Positions 55,944 through 64,000 of a DNA stretch of 64,000 nucleotides are shown piece after piece. This DNA comes from DATAOG01 sp963753685. GTDB taxonomy: Bacteria > Pseudomonadota > Alphaproteobacteria > Geminicoccales > Geminicoccaceae. Below the pieces are notes generated by a model. The model was not told the origin of the DNA, searched no databases, and worked only from the letters and a program-made list of their open reading frames with translations. The position numbers and the translations under genes are program-made. The stretch lies in assembly GCA_963753685.1 (NCBI GenBank), contig CAVWDE010000002.1, positions 62,001 through 126,000 of the forward strand, given 5' to 3'. How positions within the stretch are numbered: the stretch's first letter is position 1; each line of letters opens with the position of its first letter.

Positions 55944-56647
55944 CAGCTGCGTCTCCAGGCGGACGGCGGGCGGTTGCGGCGGCCATCGGCGAGCACGGTC
56001 TCGCCGGCGACCGCGCGCTGGCCGACCGCGACCAGGGGCATGATGCCGTCGGGCAGGTAGACGTCGCAGCGGCTGCCGAAGCGGATCAGGCCGACCCGCT
56101 CGCCGGCCTGGACCATCGCCCCCGGCTCGACCGAGCGGACGATCCGGCGCGCCACCAGACCGGCGATCTGGACCAGCCCGAACGCCTCGCCCTGGGCGGT
56201 CTCGATCCGGAACGACTGCCGCTCGTTGAGATCGGACGCCTTGTCGTCGGCGGCGTTCAGGAACTTGCCGGGGTGATAGGCCAGGCGCGTGATGCGGCCG
56301 CCGACCGGGGCCCGGTTGACGTGCACATCGAAGATGTTGAGGAAGATGCTGATGCAGGCGCGCGGCGTCTCGCCGAGCTCGAGCTCGGGCGGCGGCCGGC
56401 GCGGGGCGATCGCCTGCACCACGCCGTCGGCGGGGCTGACCACCAGATCCTCGCCCTGGGGCGTGATGCGCGGCGGATCGCGGAAGAAGTAGGTCATCCA
56501 GGCGGTCGGCAGCAGCGCCAGCAGGCACCACGGCCCGGCCAGCCAGGCGAGCACGACCGTCACCGCGAGGCCGCCGGCGATGAACGGCCAGCCGGCCGGG
56601 TGCACCGGCACCATCAGGCGTTGCAGATAGTCCGGCACGTCGACCAC
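55943..56647 (-). CDS. psd: Phosphatidylserine decarboxylase proenzyme
   Basis: A 234-residue Psd of the short (Psd-B) type: two membrane segments, FFRDPPRITPQGEDLVVSPA DG, IFLNIFDVHVNRAPVGGRI and the self-cleavage site GLIRFGSRCDVYLP (Gly-Ser, forming the pyruvoyl group). It makes phosphatidylethanolamine after PssA. Confidence 0.95.
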   Translation of the reverse strand: MVDVPDYLQRLMVPVHPAGWPFIAGGLAVTVVLAWLAGPWCLLALLPTAWMTYFFRDPPRITPQGEDLVVSPADGVVQAIAPRRPPPELELGETPRACISIFLNIFDVHVNRAPVGGRITRLAYHPGKFLNAADDKASDLNERQSFRIETAQGEAFGLVQIAGLVARRIVRSVEPGAMVQAGERVGLIRFGSRCDVYLPDGIMPLVAVGQRAVAGETVLADGRRNRPPSAWRRS

Positions 56648-56733
56648 CCTCGCTGGTTGCCCAGAGGGATCATGTAGGGCCTGGTGCCGGCGGCGTCAAA
56701 GGCCGGCGCCGGCGAGCTCAGTCGCTGCCGAGA

Positions 56734-57666
56734 TCACCGATCCGAGGCCGGGCGCCGGGACCAGGGCGGCCGGACGGGCGGCCCCGCCGCTCCGGGCCCG
56801 GCCGGGCGTGGCTGGCGGGCGGGCTGGCCGGTGAGCGCCCGCAGGATCGCGATCAGGACCGCGGCGACCACCGCGAGCGCCCAGGCGGCGAGCGGTGCGA
56901 GCGGGCCGGCGGCGAGATGGAGCGTCAGGCAGAAGCCCGCGTAGGTCGCGAAGCCCGCGGGCACGCGCGCCATGACCGCGAGCGTGAACGCCGCGCCGTA
57001 ATGGCGCCGCAACATCCAGAGCGAGGCCAAGATCGTGATCGGAAAGGCGTAGGCGAGGCCCGCAAGCGTCGGGCCCAGGGCGCGGGCGCTCTCGGCGACG
57101 CAGGCGACCATGAGGCCGGCGAGCAGGCCGCGGACCAGGAGATGATGCCAGCCGACCCGGATCGCCGTGGTCGGCAACGCCACGACCCGCCCGGTGCCGA
57201 GCAGGACGACCAGGGCGACGCCGACCCCGATCGCGACCGCGGCGCCGATCAGGGTGGGCGGCAGCGCCAACGTCAGGGCGGCCAGCGCGAGCCAGGCGAG
57301 GAGGGCGGCCGCCACGCCGGCGGCGAAGCTTTGCGCCCGCGCGATCGCGACGAACACCGCGACAAAGGCGAGCACCGCGCCGGTGCCGGCGAAGCTGACG
57401 AGAGCCCCCGCGCGCACGAAGTCCGCGGGCTGCTCGAGCGCGACGAAGAAGAACCCGGGGCCGGAGTTCATCGGGAAGGTCAGGACCACGCTCGCGAGCA
57501 GCGCGCCGCCGCGCTCGCCGAGCTTGGCGATCAGCACCACCGCGAGCGCCGTGGCGCTCGCCCGCCAGCCGAGATCGAACAGCAGTTCCAAGCGTGATCG
57601 CCCGCGGTTGCCGCAGGGTCCGGATGGTGCGGGCGGCGCGGCGTTCGGTCCAGCGGTTTCCGGCAC
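56734..57666 (-). CDS. Multi-pass membrane protein of unknown function
   Basis: A 310-residue protein with about nine or ten hydrophobic segments (e.g. ATALAVVLIAKLGERGGALL, IGAAVAIGVGVALVVLLGTG). It shows TFPMNSGPGFFFVALEQPAD and, in the second half, YAFPITILASLWMLRRHYG, hinting at two related halves. The start is uncertain (GTG 57666, or TTG 57591 nearer the first segment). C-terminal Pro/Arg-rich tail. Confidence 0.6.
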   Translation of the reverse strand: MPETAGPNAAPPAPSGPCGNRGRSRLELLFDLGWRASATALAVVLIAKLGERGGALLASVVLTFPMNSGPGFFFVALEQPADFVRAGALVSFAGTGAVLAFVAVFVAIARAQSFAAGVAAALLAWLALAALTLALPPTLIGAAVAIGVGVALVVLLGTGRVVALPTTAIRVGWHHLLVRGLLAGLMVACVAESARALGPTLAGLAYAFPITILASLWMLRRHYGAAFTLAVMARVPAGFATYAGFCLTLHLAAGPLAPLAAWALAVVAAVLIAILRALTGQPARQPRPAGPGAAGPPVRPPWSRRPASDR

Positions 57667-57774
57667 CGGCCGCGGACCGCGAGGCCGCTCGACACGGCGA
57701 TCGAGCGCAAGGGCTTTGGCTCATTGAAGAAGCGCTTGCGCACCGTGGCCACCGGTGCAGTTATGAGATATGCC

Positions 57775-58098
57775 ATGACGACCACCGCGAACGCGCTGTT
57801 CAGCAGCTTGGCCGATCCGACCCGCCGGGCGATCTTCGAGCGGCTGAGCCGCGACGGCGAACAGACCGTGCGGGCTTAGACCGAGCGGGCCGTCGTCTCG
57901 CAACCCGCGGTCTCCAAGCACCTGGCGGTTCTGAAGCGGGCCGGCCTGGCGCGCGACCGGCGCGCGGGGCGCCAGACCCACTACAGCGCCCAGCCGCGAG
58001 CGCTGGCGCCCCTGATCGACTGGATGCGCCTCTACGGCGCCTTCTGGCGCGACCGGTTCGATCGCCTCGAGGCTCTGTTGAACCGGATGGACCAATGA
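57775..58098 (+). CDS. ArsR-type regulator with in-frame TAG
   Basis: A 107-codon winged-helix regulator: ALFSSLADPTRRAIFERLSR, recognition helix VSQPAVSKHLAVLKRAGLAR, then GRQTHYSAQPRALAPLIDWM. Codon 35 is TAG (57877-57879) in the same frame; relatives have Leu there (TVRALTERAG...). One A-for-T change from TTG would explain it. The gene overlaps the SRPBCC gene (ATGA). Confidence 0.75.
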
Positions 58099-58538
58099 CC
58101 CAGCCCGCCGCCGCCACGCGTTCCATCGTCATCGAGCGGGAGATGCCGCATCCGCCGGACAAGGTCTGGCGCGCGCTCACGCAAGGCCCGCTGATCGAGG
58201 CGTGGCTGATGAAGAACGACTTCCAGCCAGTGGTCGGCCACCGGTTCAACTTCCGCGCCACGCCCATGCCGCATTGGAACGGCGTCGTCGACTGCCAGGT
58301 CCTGGTCGTCGAGCCCAATGAGCGGCTCTCCTACAGCTGGAACGCTGCCGGCGACGAGGCGGCGGGGGGCCTCAGGACCGTGGTCACCTGGACGCTGACG
58401 CCGACCAGGGGCGGCGTTCTCGTGCGCATGGAGCAGTCGGGCTTCCGGCCCGAGGACGAGGCCAACTACCAGGGTGCCAGCCATGGCTGGCAACGGTTCG
58501 TCGCGGGCCTCGAGCGGGTGGCCGCGGGGGTGGGATAA
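58095..58538 (+). CDS. SRPBCC/AHSA1 domain protein
   Basis: A 147-residue START-like protein: IVIEREMPHPPDKVWRALTQ, PLIEAWLMKNDFQPVVGHRF and SHGWQRFVAGLERVAAG. AHSA1-type proteins form hydrophobic pockets; they are often paired with ArsR regulators as here. Coupled by ATGA overlap. Confidence 0.9.
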   Translation: MTQPAAATRSIVIEREMPHPPDKVWRALTQGPLIEAWLMKNDFQPVVGHRFNFRATPMPHWNGVVDCQVLVVEPNERLSYSWNAAGDEAAGGLRTVVTWTLTPTRGGVLVRMEQSGFRPEDEANYQGASHGWQRFVAGLERVAAGVG

Positions 58539-58572
58539 CCAGTCCAGGCGCAGGCCTTCTGGGGAGGGTTCG

Positions 58573-59481
58573 ATGTCGCTTGCAGGCAAGGTCGCCCTGG
58601 TCGCGGGGGCAACGCGTGGCGCGGGTCGGGGCATTGCGGTCGAACTGGGTGCTGCGGGGGCGACGGTCTATGTGACCGGACGGACGACCCGTGATCAGCC
58701 ATCCGAATATGCCCGGCCGGAGACCATCGAGGAAACCGCCGAGCTGGTTTCGGCAGCCGGCGGCAAGGGCATCGCGGTTCGGGTCGATCATCTGGTCGCC
58801 GACCAGGTCGCAAGGCTGGTCGATCGCATCCGCGCCGAGCAGGGTCGGCTCGATGTGCTCATCAACGACCTGTGGGGCGGCGAAAATCTCAAGGAATGGA
58901 ACAAGCCTGTCTGGGCCCATGATCTCCAGAACGGTTTGCGCATGCTCAGTCTCGGTGTTCACACGCATCTGATCACCGCGCATCATGCCCTGCCGCTGAT
59001 GATCGAGCGCGCCGGCGGTCTGCTGGTCGAGGTGACGGACGGCACGGCCGAGTACAATGCCGACCATTACCGGATCAACCCGTTCTATGATCTCGCCAAG
59101 GTGGCGGTGACGCGCATGGCTTGGGCCCATGCCAAGGACCTGGCACCGCATGGGGCAACTTCGGTCTCGATCACGCCTGGGTGGCTACGCTCGGAGATGA
59201 TGCTGGAGGCGTTTGGCGTGACCGAGGACAACTGGCGGGACGCAACGGCGAGAGTCCCGCATTTCGTGATCTCCGAGACCCCTCGCTTCGTCGGGCGTGC
59301 GGTCGCGGCGCTGGCGGCTGACCCGGATCGGGCGCGATGGAATGGCCAATCGCTGTCCAGCGGGGAGCTCGCGAAGGTCTATGGCTTCACCGATGTCGAC
59401 GGCTCCCGCCCGGACGCCTGGCGGTATGTCGCGGAAGTCCAGGATGCCGGAAGGCCTGCCGAGGCGAGCGGTTATCGATAG
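58573..59481 (+). CDS. SDR-family oxidoreductase
   Basis: A 302-residue short-chain dehydrogenase: KVALVAGATRGAGRGIAVEL (cofactor site), NDLWGGEN replacing the usual NNAG, and YDLAKVAVTRMA with the catalytic Tyr and Lys (Y-x3-K). The C-terminal half is longer than in classical SDRs. ATG 58573 follows GGGGAGGG. Substrate unknown. Confidence 0.88.
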   Translation: MSLAGKVALVAGATRGAGRGIAVELGAAGATVYVTGRTTRDQPSEYARPETIEETAELVSAAGGKGIAVRVDHLVADQVARLVDRIRAEQGRLDVLINDLWGGENLKEWNKPVWAHDLQNGLRMLSLGVHTHLITAHHALPLMIERAGGLLVEVTDGTAEYNADHYRINPFYDLAKVAVTRMAWAHAKDLAPHGATSVSITPGWLRSEMMLEAFGVTEDNWRDATARVPHFVISETPRFVGRAVAALAADPDRARWNGQSLSSGELAKVYGFTDVDGSRPDAWRYVAEVQDAGRPAEASGYR

Positions 59482-59496
59482 GCCACGCGTCAACGC

Positions 59497-60756
59497 CTAA
59501 AGGTTCCAGCGCTGCAGGCCTGCGGGCAGCTCGAGGCGGCGCCAGAGGCCTTTGAGGTCGGCGAGCAGGCCGCCCGGGCGGAGCAGGCGGGCGAGCGCTG
59601 CGCCATCGAGCGTGGCGTAGGCGCGGTGCGCCACGCCGGCCAGCAGCGCATCGAAGTCGCCCGCGGCCGGCAGGCGGTCGAGCAGGCGGAGGCCGTAGAG
59701 GGCGAGCGCCTCGGCCGGGTCGGCCAGCGGATCGTGGACGCTGAGCGCGAAGCCCCGGTCGGCAAGCGTCAGGACCAGCTCGGCCGCCTTGGAATTGCGC
59801 AGATCCGGCACGTTCTCCTTGAAGGTCAGGCCGAGCGCCAGGATGCTCGCCCCGGCCGGCAGGCGCGCCGCCAGGCAGTCGGCGATGAACGCCGGCATGG
59901 CGTCGTTGACCGTGCGCCCGGCCAGGATGATCTGCGGGTGGTGGCCGACCTCTGCCGCCTTGTGCGCCAGGTAGAACGGGTCGACCCCGATGCAGTGGCC
60001 GCCGACCAGGCCCGGCTGGAAATCGAGAAAATTCCACTTGGTCCGGGCGGCGTCGAGCACGTCGTGGACCGACAGGCCGAGGCGCTGGCAGATCATCGCG
60101 ATCTCGTTGACGAAGGCGATGTTGATGTCGCGCTGGGCGTTCTCGATCGCCTTGGCCGCCTCGGCGGTGCGGAGGTCGGGCGCCAGATGGACCCGGCCGT
60201 CGTTGATCCGGCCGTAGACCTCGGCGAGACGCGCCGCGACCTCGGGGGTCTGGCCGGCGACCACCTTGGTGATCCGCTCGAGCGTGTGCTCGCGATCGCC
60301 GGGGTTGGTCCGCTCCGGCGCGTAGCCGAGGAAGAAGTCGATGCCGGCGGTGAGGCCCGAGCTCGCGGCCAGCGTCGGTCCGACCACCTCCTCGGTCGCC
60401 CCGGGGTAGACGGTGCTCTCGAGGACGACGATAGCACCTTGGCCGAGCGCCTTGCCGATGGTCCGGCAGGCGGCGCGGACCGCCGAGAGGTCGGGGCGCT
60501 GGTGAGCGTCGACCGGGGTCGGCACGGTGATGATGAAGATCGCGTGGCCGGCGAGGTCGGCCGGGTCGTCGGTGAGCTCGAGCGAGCTCGCGGCCAGGGC
60601 GTCGGCGGTGACCTCGCCGGTCCGGTCGCGGCCGGCGCGAAGCTGGAGGATGCGGGCCGGGTCGCGGTCGTAGCCGGTGGTGGGCCCGTGCCTGGCCAGC
60701 GCCACCCCGAGCGGCAGGCCGACGTAGCCGAGCCCGATGATCGCGATCTTCGGCAT
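59497..60756 (-). CDS. UDP-sugar (UDP-GlcNAc/GalNAc-type) 6-dehydrogenase
   Basis: A 419-residue UDP-glucose/GDP-mannose dehydrogenase: KIAIIGLGYVGLPLGVALAR, VVLESTVYPGATEEVV, EAAKAIENAQRDINIAFVNE, catalytic Cys in VGGHCIGVDPFYLAHKA and LGLTFKENVPDLRNSKAAEL. Similar to TviB/WbpA. It makes a uronic acid for a surface polysaccharide. Ten bases separate it from the FkbM gene upstream. Confidence 0.9.
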   Translation of the reverse strand: MPKIAIIGLGYVGLPLGVALARHGPTTGYDRDPARILQLRAGRDRTGEVTADALAASSLELTDDPADLAGHAIFIITVPTPVDAHQRPDLSAVRAACRTIGKALGQGAIVVLESTVYPGATEEVVGPTLAASSGLTAGIDFFLGYAPERTNPGDREHTLERITKVVAGQTPEVAARLAEVYGRINDGRVHLAPDLRTAEAAKAIENAQRDINIAFVNEIAMICQRLGLSVHDVLDAARTKWNFLDFQPGLVGGHCIGVDPFYLAHKAAEVGHHPQIILAGRTVNDAMPAFIADCLAARLPAGASILALGLTFKENVPDLRNSKAAELVLTLADRGFALSVHDPLADPAEALALYGLRLLDRLPAAGDFDALLAGVAHRAYATLDGAALARLLRPGGLLADLKGLWRRLELPAGLQRWNL

Positions 60757-60766
60757 GGTACAGCCC

Positions 60767-61486
60767 TCAGCCCGGCTGGCGCATGAACACGCCGTCGATC
60801 TGCAGCTGGCGGGCGAGCTTGGGCTCGAAGTAGCCCGGAAAGAAGAGATACGGGCTGAAGCCGGCAAGCGCGAGGTCATCGATCAGCTCCCGAAAGTCGC
60901 GTTCGCCCTCGTAACAGCGCACCAGCGACATCTCCAGCTGGACACCCGACAGGCGCGCCAGCAGCTGGCGGGCGCCCGCCAGGATCTGCGCCTCGTAGCC
61001 CTGGGTGTCGAGCTTCAGGAAGACGCGATCCGCGGGCTCGAGGTAGTCCGCCGCGACCGCGTCCAGGCGGCGGATCGGCACGGTCTCGCGGCCGATCACC
61101 TTTGAGCTCGGCGAGACCCGGCGCAAAAGCTCGGTCTGGGGCAGGATCGAGCTCATGTCGGACTCGGCCGAGACCGCGATCGTGGCCTCGCCGTCGCGCT
61201 CGCCGAGCGCCATGCGCGGTGCCACGCGCCAATCCGGATCGCCGGCGGCGCGCTGCTCCAGGTGCGCGTGCGGCCCGCTCAGGGGCTCGAAGGAGACGAT
61301 CCGGCCGCGATAGCCCCAGCTGCGCAACAGGCTGCCGTACTGGCCGGCGTTGGCGCCGACGTCGAGCACGCAGGCGATCTGGAAGCGCTCGAGTACGGTG
61401 ACCAATTGCGCCTCGAGGGGCTTGGCCTTCCTGCGCGGGGTCAGATCGTAGCCGAGCCGGCGCGCCAGACGCTGCACGAGCGTCAT
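60767..61486 (-). CDS. FkbM family methyltransferase
   Basis: A 239-residue FkbM-type enzyme: CVLDVGANAGQYGSLLRSWG (SAM motif I), IVSFEPLSGPHAHLEQRA, FLKLDTQGYEAQILAGARQL and VQLEMSLVRCYEGE. It would methylate a sugar or polysaccharide. On the same strand as the dehydrogenase. Confidence 0.92.
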   Translation of the reverse strand: MTLVQRLARRLGYDLTPRRKAKPLEAQLVTVLERFQIACVLDVGANAGQYGSLLRSWGYRGRIVSFEPLSGPHAHLEQRAAGDPDWRVAPRMALGERDGEATIAVSAESDMSSILPQTELLRRVSPSSKVIGRETVPIRRLDAVAADYLEPADRVFLKLDTQGYEAQILAGARQLLARLSGVQLEMSLVRCYEGERDFRELIDDLALAGFSPYLFFPGYFEPKLARQLQIDGVFMRQPG

Positions 61487-61499
61487 CGCGGGGCCGACG

Positions 61500-62727
61500 T
61501 CAAACGGCTTCGGGCAGGGTGAAGACCTCGACCAGCCGCGCGACTCCGGCCAGACGGTGGCAGCCGAGCGAGCGCAGGGGCCACTCGACCAGGTGGCTCG
61601 CGAAGCGGTCGGAGATCATGAGGTCGTGGCCGAGCGTCCGGCACAGGCCCTCGAGGCGGCTCGCGAGGTTGACCGCGGGGCCGATGACCGTGAAGTCGAG
61701 CCGCCCGGCGCTGCCGATGTTGCCGAACATGACCTCGCCCATGTGCAGCGCGATGCCGAAGCCCAGCGTCTCCTCGTCGCGCTCGCGCCGCCTCGCGTTC
61801 TGCTCCGCCATGGTCGCGCGGGCGCCGAGCGCGGCCCTGAGCGCGCGCTGGCAGGCCTGCCCGCCCTCGAGCGGAAAGATCGCGAGCATGGCATCGCCGA
61901 TGAACTTCAGGATCTCGCCGTCGTTGGCTTCGACCGCGCCGGCCATGGCGTCGAAGTAGTCGTTCAGGCAGGCGAGCAGGGCATCGCGTCCGAGCCGTTC
62001 GGACAGGGCTGTGAAGCCGCGCAGGTCGCAGTACCAGATCGCGGCCGACACGGTCGCACCACTGCCGCGGGTGATCTGGCCCTCGAGGATGCGCTCGCCG
62101 GCGCGATGGCCGACGTAGGTGTCGAGCAGCGTCAGCGCGACGTACCGGTTGAAGTGGATCTCGAGCAGGGCGCCGAACAGCGGCAGCAGGTCCTCGATCT
62201 GGATCAGATCCTCGCTGGTAAAGCCGCCCGGGCGATCGGAGGCCCAGGCGGTGCCGTGGATCTTGCCGTCGGTGAAGGTGATCGGCAGCGCCACATAGTC
62301 GGTAAAGCCCTCCCGGCGCAGCTCGTCGAACAAGGGAAAGGCGAAGTCCATGTCCGGCAGATCGAGGCGCTGGCGGACCGCGCCCGCGCCCTCGAACAGG
62401 ACCCGCATCGGGCTCTTGAGAAACTGATCCGTCTGCTCGACCCCGCGCGCGGCCCGGAACACCCGGATCTGCTCGGCGCCGCGCTGCCAGTAGATGCCGA
62501 CCCCGAACAGCTGTGGATGCAGGGTGCGGACGTGGAACGAGGCGCGCGCCAGCGGCAGCCCGGCGGCGACCAGGCGTTCGGCCAGGGCGGTGAGCAGGGT
62601 CGGGCCGTCGGGCAGCCGGCGCGCGTCGCCGATCAGCCAGTCGAGGACCGGCCCCGGCCGCCGCGGCCAGCCGGTGGCGGCCGCCAGCGCCGCCGGCAGG
62701 CCCGGCGCCCTCAGGCGACGCTGCCAC
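61500..62727 (-). CDS. Class III adenylate/guanylate cyclase with GAF-like domain (frameshifted N-terminus)
   Basis: About 408 residues. The C-terminal cyclase domain has both metal Asps (CDLRGFTALSERLG and FIGDAMLAIFPL), GFGIALHMGEVMFGNIGSAG and FTVIGPAVNLASRLE. The N-terminal half (residues about 60-215) looks GAF-like. The coding frame has no start codon before residue 100; a GTG at 62727, overlapping the cNMP gene stop, is in the neighbouring frame, one extra base away. It follows the cNMP-binding gene. Confidence 0.85.
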
Positions 62728-63196
62728 CCGCCGCCCGATCCAGCTCGTTCAGCTTGGCGCGCGCCGAGGTCAGCGCCTGGGTGGTGTGGTGCAGGCGCGA
62801 AGCCAGCTCGTGCATCACCTCGACCCCGATCTGCGGGAACTGGTTGACCAGGTGGAAGAAGCCGTCCTTGGACACGCGCAGGGTGGCGAGCCCGGTCGCC
62901 GCGACCACGGTCGCGGTGCGCGGCACATCGCACAGGATCGCGATCTCGCCGATGATGTCGTTCTTGCTCAGGCGGGCGACTTTGACCGCGCCGCGCGGCG
63001 TGTCGACCATGATGTCGGCGCTGCCGTCCAGGATGATGTAGGCGGCATCGCCGACGTCGCCCTGGTGGAACAATTCGTCCCCGGCCACGAACTCCAGGCG
63101 CTCGCTGGTGAACGCGAGCAGCTTGAGCTTGGTCGGCTCGATCTTGGCGAACAGCGGAATCGTGCGCAGGACCTCGACGTCTTGGCTAAGGCTCAT
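62711..63196 (-). CDS. Cyclic nucleotide-binding protein
   Basis: A 161-residue single cNMP-binding domain: VLRTIPLFAKIEPTKLKLLA, GDELFHQGDVGDAAYIILDG, IIGEIAILCDVPRTATVVAA (phosphate-binding cassette with E and R) and a C-terminal coil. No HTH follows. It sits between the ABC protein and the cyclase gene, which suggests cyclic-nucleotide control. ATG 63196 follows AGGAGGG. Confidence 0.9.
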   Translation of the reverse strand: MSLSQDVEVLRTIPLFAKIEPTKLKLLAFTSERLEFVAGDELFHQGDVGDAAYIILDGSADIMVDTPRGAVKVARLSKNDIIGEIAILCDVPRTATVVAATGLATLRVSKDGFFHLVNQFPQIGVEVMHELASRLHHTTQALTSARAKLNELDRAAGGSVA

Positions 63197-63275
63197 ACGA
63201 CGAACCCTCCTCGCTCATGGTCATTCGGCGCTCTGGCTCATGTGGCGCTCTGGCTGATTGGGCGCTCCGGGTCAT
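63186..63275 (-). repeat. 17-base tandem repeats and a 29-codon frame at the ABC/cNMP junction
   Basis: Units start at 63275, 63258, 63241 and 63224 with ATGACC/ATCAGCC/ATGAGCC followed by (C/A)GGAGCGCC or AGAGCGCC. The first ATG overlaps the ABC stop (ATGA) and opens a 29-codon frame (MTRSAQSARAPHEPERR...) that ends in TAG at 63186, 11 bases inside the cNMP gene. It contains the cNMP gene's ribosome site. Confidence 0.75.
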
Positions 63276-64000
63276 TCGGCGGCCACCAGTTCCTGGAGCA
63301 GGCTGCCGTCGCGGTCGAGCTCGGTGAAGCGACCCTGCTCGACCACGCGGCCCTTGCGCATGACCAGGACGTGGTCGAACTTGCGGGCCCAGTCGCTGCG
63401 ATTGAGCGCCCAGATCAGGGTGCGATCGGCGAACTCGTCGAGCAGCGTGTCCAGGATCGCCGCCTGCTCGCCCGGATCGAGCGGGCCGGTGGCATCGTAC
63501 AGGATCAGCACCTCGGGCCGCTTGAGCAGGGCCCGGGCGATCGCCAGCTTCTGGCGCTGGGGCAGCGACAGGCGGGTGCCGCCGACCCCGCTCTGGGCCT
63601 GCAGACCGACCTCGATCACCTGCTCACGCAGGCCGAGATCATCGAGCACCTCGCCGATCAGCTCGCTGATCCGGTCGGTCGCCTGGGCCTGGCCGTAGGC
63701 GATCTTGCCGAACAGGATGTTGTCCTGGAGGCTGGCGGCGGGGGTGTAGCGCTCGGCCTCGAAGAACGCGACCTTGCCCTGCAGCTCGGCCGGCAGCTGC
63801 TCGCGGAACAGGTGGCGGGCCTTGAGGATCTGCGCCTGCAGCGGCGCGTCGACCAGGCCCAGGCGGTGGCGCGCCGGGATCAGCTTGAAGGTGAGCGCGA
63901 TCAGGCGCTCGCGATCGCTCGGGCTGAGCTCGTCCAGCCTGGCGGGGTCGACCCGGGCGACCAGCGCCCGATAGTCCGGCAGGTCGTCGGCGCTGATGAA
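63272..64000 (-). CDS. ABC transporter ATP-binding C-terminus, degenerate (runs off the window)
   Basis: At least 242 residues of an ABC protein's end: DLPDYRALVARVDPARLDEL, AASLQDNILFGKIAYG (Q-loop side), signature LSLPQRQKLAIARALLKRPE instead of LSGGQ, and Walker B VLILYDATGPLD, where the usual catalytic Glu (D-E-A-T) is Ala. The H-loop region reads WALNRSDWARKFD without His. It may bind but hardly hydrolyse ATP at this site. First gene of the operon with the cNMP and cyclase genes. Confidence 0.85.
   Translation of the reverse strand, partial: FISADDLPDYRALVARVDPARLDELSPSDRERLIALTFKLIPARHRLGLVDAPLQAQILKARHLFREQLPAELQGKVAFFEAERYTPAASLQDNILFGKIAYGQAQATDRISELIGEVLDDLGLREQVIEVGLQAQSGVGGTRLSLPQRQKLAIARALLKRPEVLILYDATGPLDPGEQAAILDTLLDEFADRTLIWALNRSDWARKFDHVLVMRKGRVVEQGRFTELDRDGSLLQELVAAE

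Noticed and set aside
1210..62727. Programmed +1 frameshifting as a regulatory mechanism in many genes
   Set aside because: The fifteen sites share no slippery sequence or rare codon, and include genes of unrelated function. Sequence error is simpler.

Overview
The window is a GC-rich chromosomal segment (low-GC patches only around 45.6-46.9 kb) from an alphaproteobacterium, most likely Rhodospirillales in the broad sense. This rests on the Tim44-like/mltA/smr and fxsA/secB neighbourhoods, metX-metW, the KHQSAWET motif of the PlsC-type acyltransferase, an HWE-type histidine kinase and overall codon use. Genes are dense on both strands, with many 1-4 base stop/start overlaps inside operons.

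Layout. 0-10 kb: GMC oxidoreductase start, 5'-nucleotidase, an frcBCA/alsB-type sugar ABC operon, an anchored coiled protein, an alpha/beta-hydrolase lipoprotein, DUF4105 and DUF72 genes. 9.4-12.6 kb: a higBA toxin-antitoxin pair with its operator, EVE and YciI genes, adenine deaminase. 12.7-15.3 kb: a TPP riboswitch followed by a thiamine-precursor ABC operon (thiZ-thiX-thiY type). 15.5-25.8 kb: HtrA-type protease, DUF5996, a branched-chain amino-acid type transporter (two permeases plus binding protein, no ATPases here), a divergent response regulator/HWE kinase pair, a MOSC-flavoreductase-ferredoxin fusion and a TacA/TacT-type toxin-antitoxin pair. 25.8-31.4 kb: smr, lutC, lutB, lutA, mltA, Tim44-like, all on the minus strand. 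31.4-44.8 kb: core genes (fxsA, phosphatase, secB, ftsEX, plsC-like, chaC, TIGR02466-type, tyrA-hisC-chorismate mutase, metX-metW, methyltransferase, gloB).

44.8-53.6 kb is an accessory-rich stretch wrapped around core genes (yqaA-dsbB, qmcA-nfeD, tRNA-Leu). It holds a Uma2 nuclease-like gene and an inverted truncated copy, a pair of inverted ~240 bp MITE-like elements, an IS110-like tail, a hairpin repeat array built on GACACCTTTTCTCT, a 59-66 bp tandem repeat and a decayed gene. 53.6-64 kb: phospholipid synthesis (psd-pssA-CDP-alcohol transferase), an ArsR/SRPBCC pair, SDR, UDP-sugar dehydrogenase with FkbM methyltransferase, and an operon joining a degenerate ABC protein, a cyclic-nucleotide-binding protein and a class III nucleotide cyclase.

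Two window-wide observations stand out. First, thirteen conserved genes are broken by frameshifts and all fifteen lesions are single-base insertions; even pssA is hit, so insertion-biased sequence error is more likely than gene death. Two further genes carry an in-frame TAG. Second, four gene junctions carry short tandem repeats of unrelated sequence; at two of them (lutC/smr, ABC/cNMP) the repeat starts exactly at the ATGA stop/start overlap and makes tiny translationally coupled reading frames.
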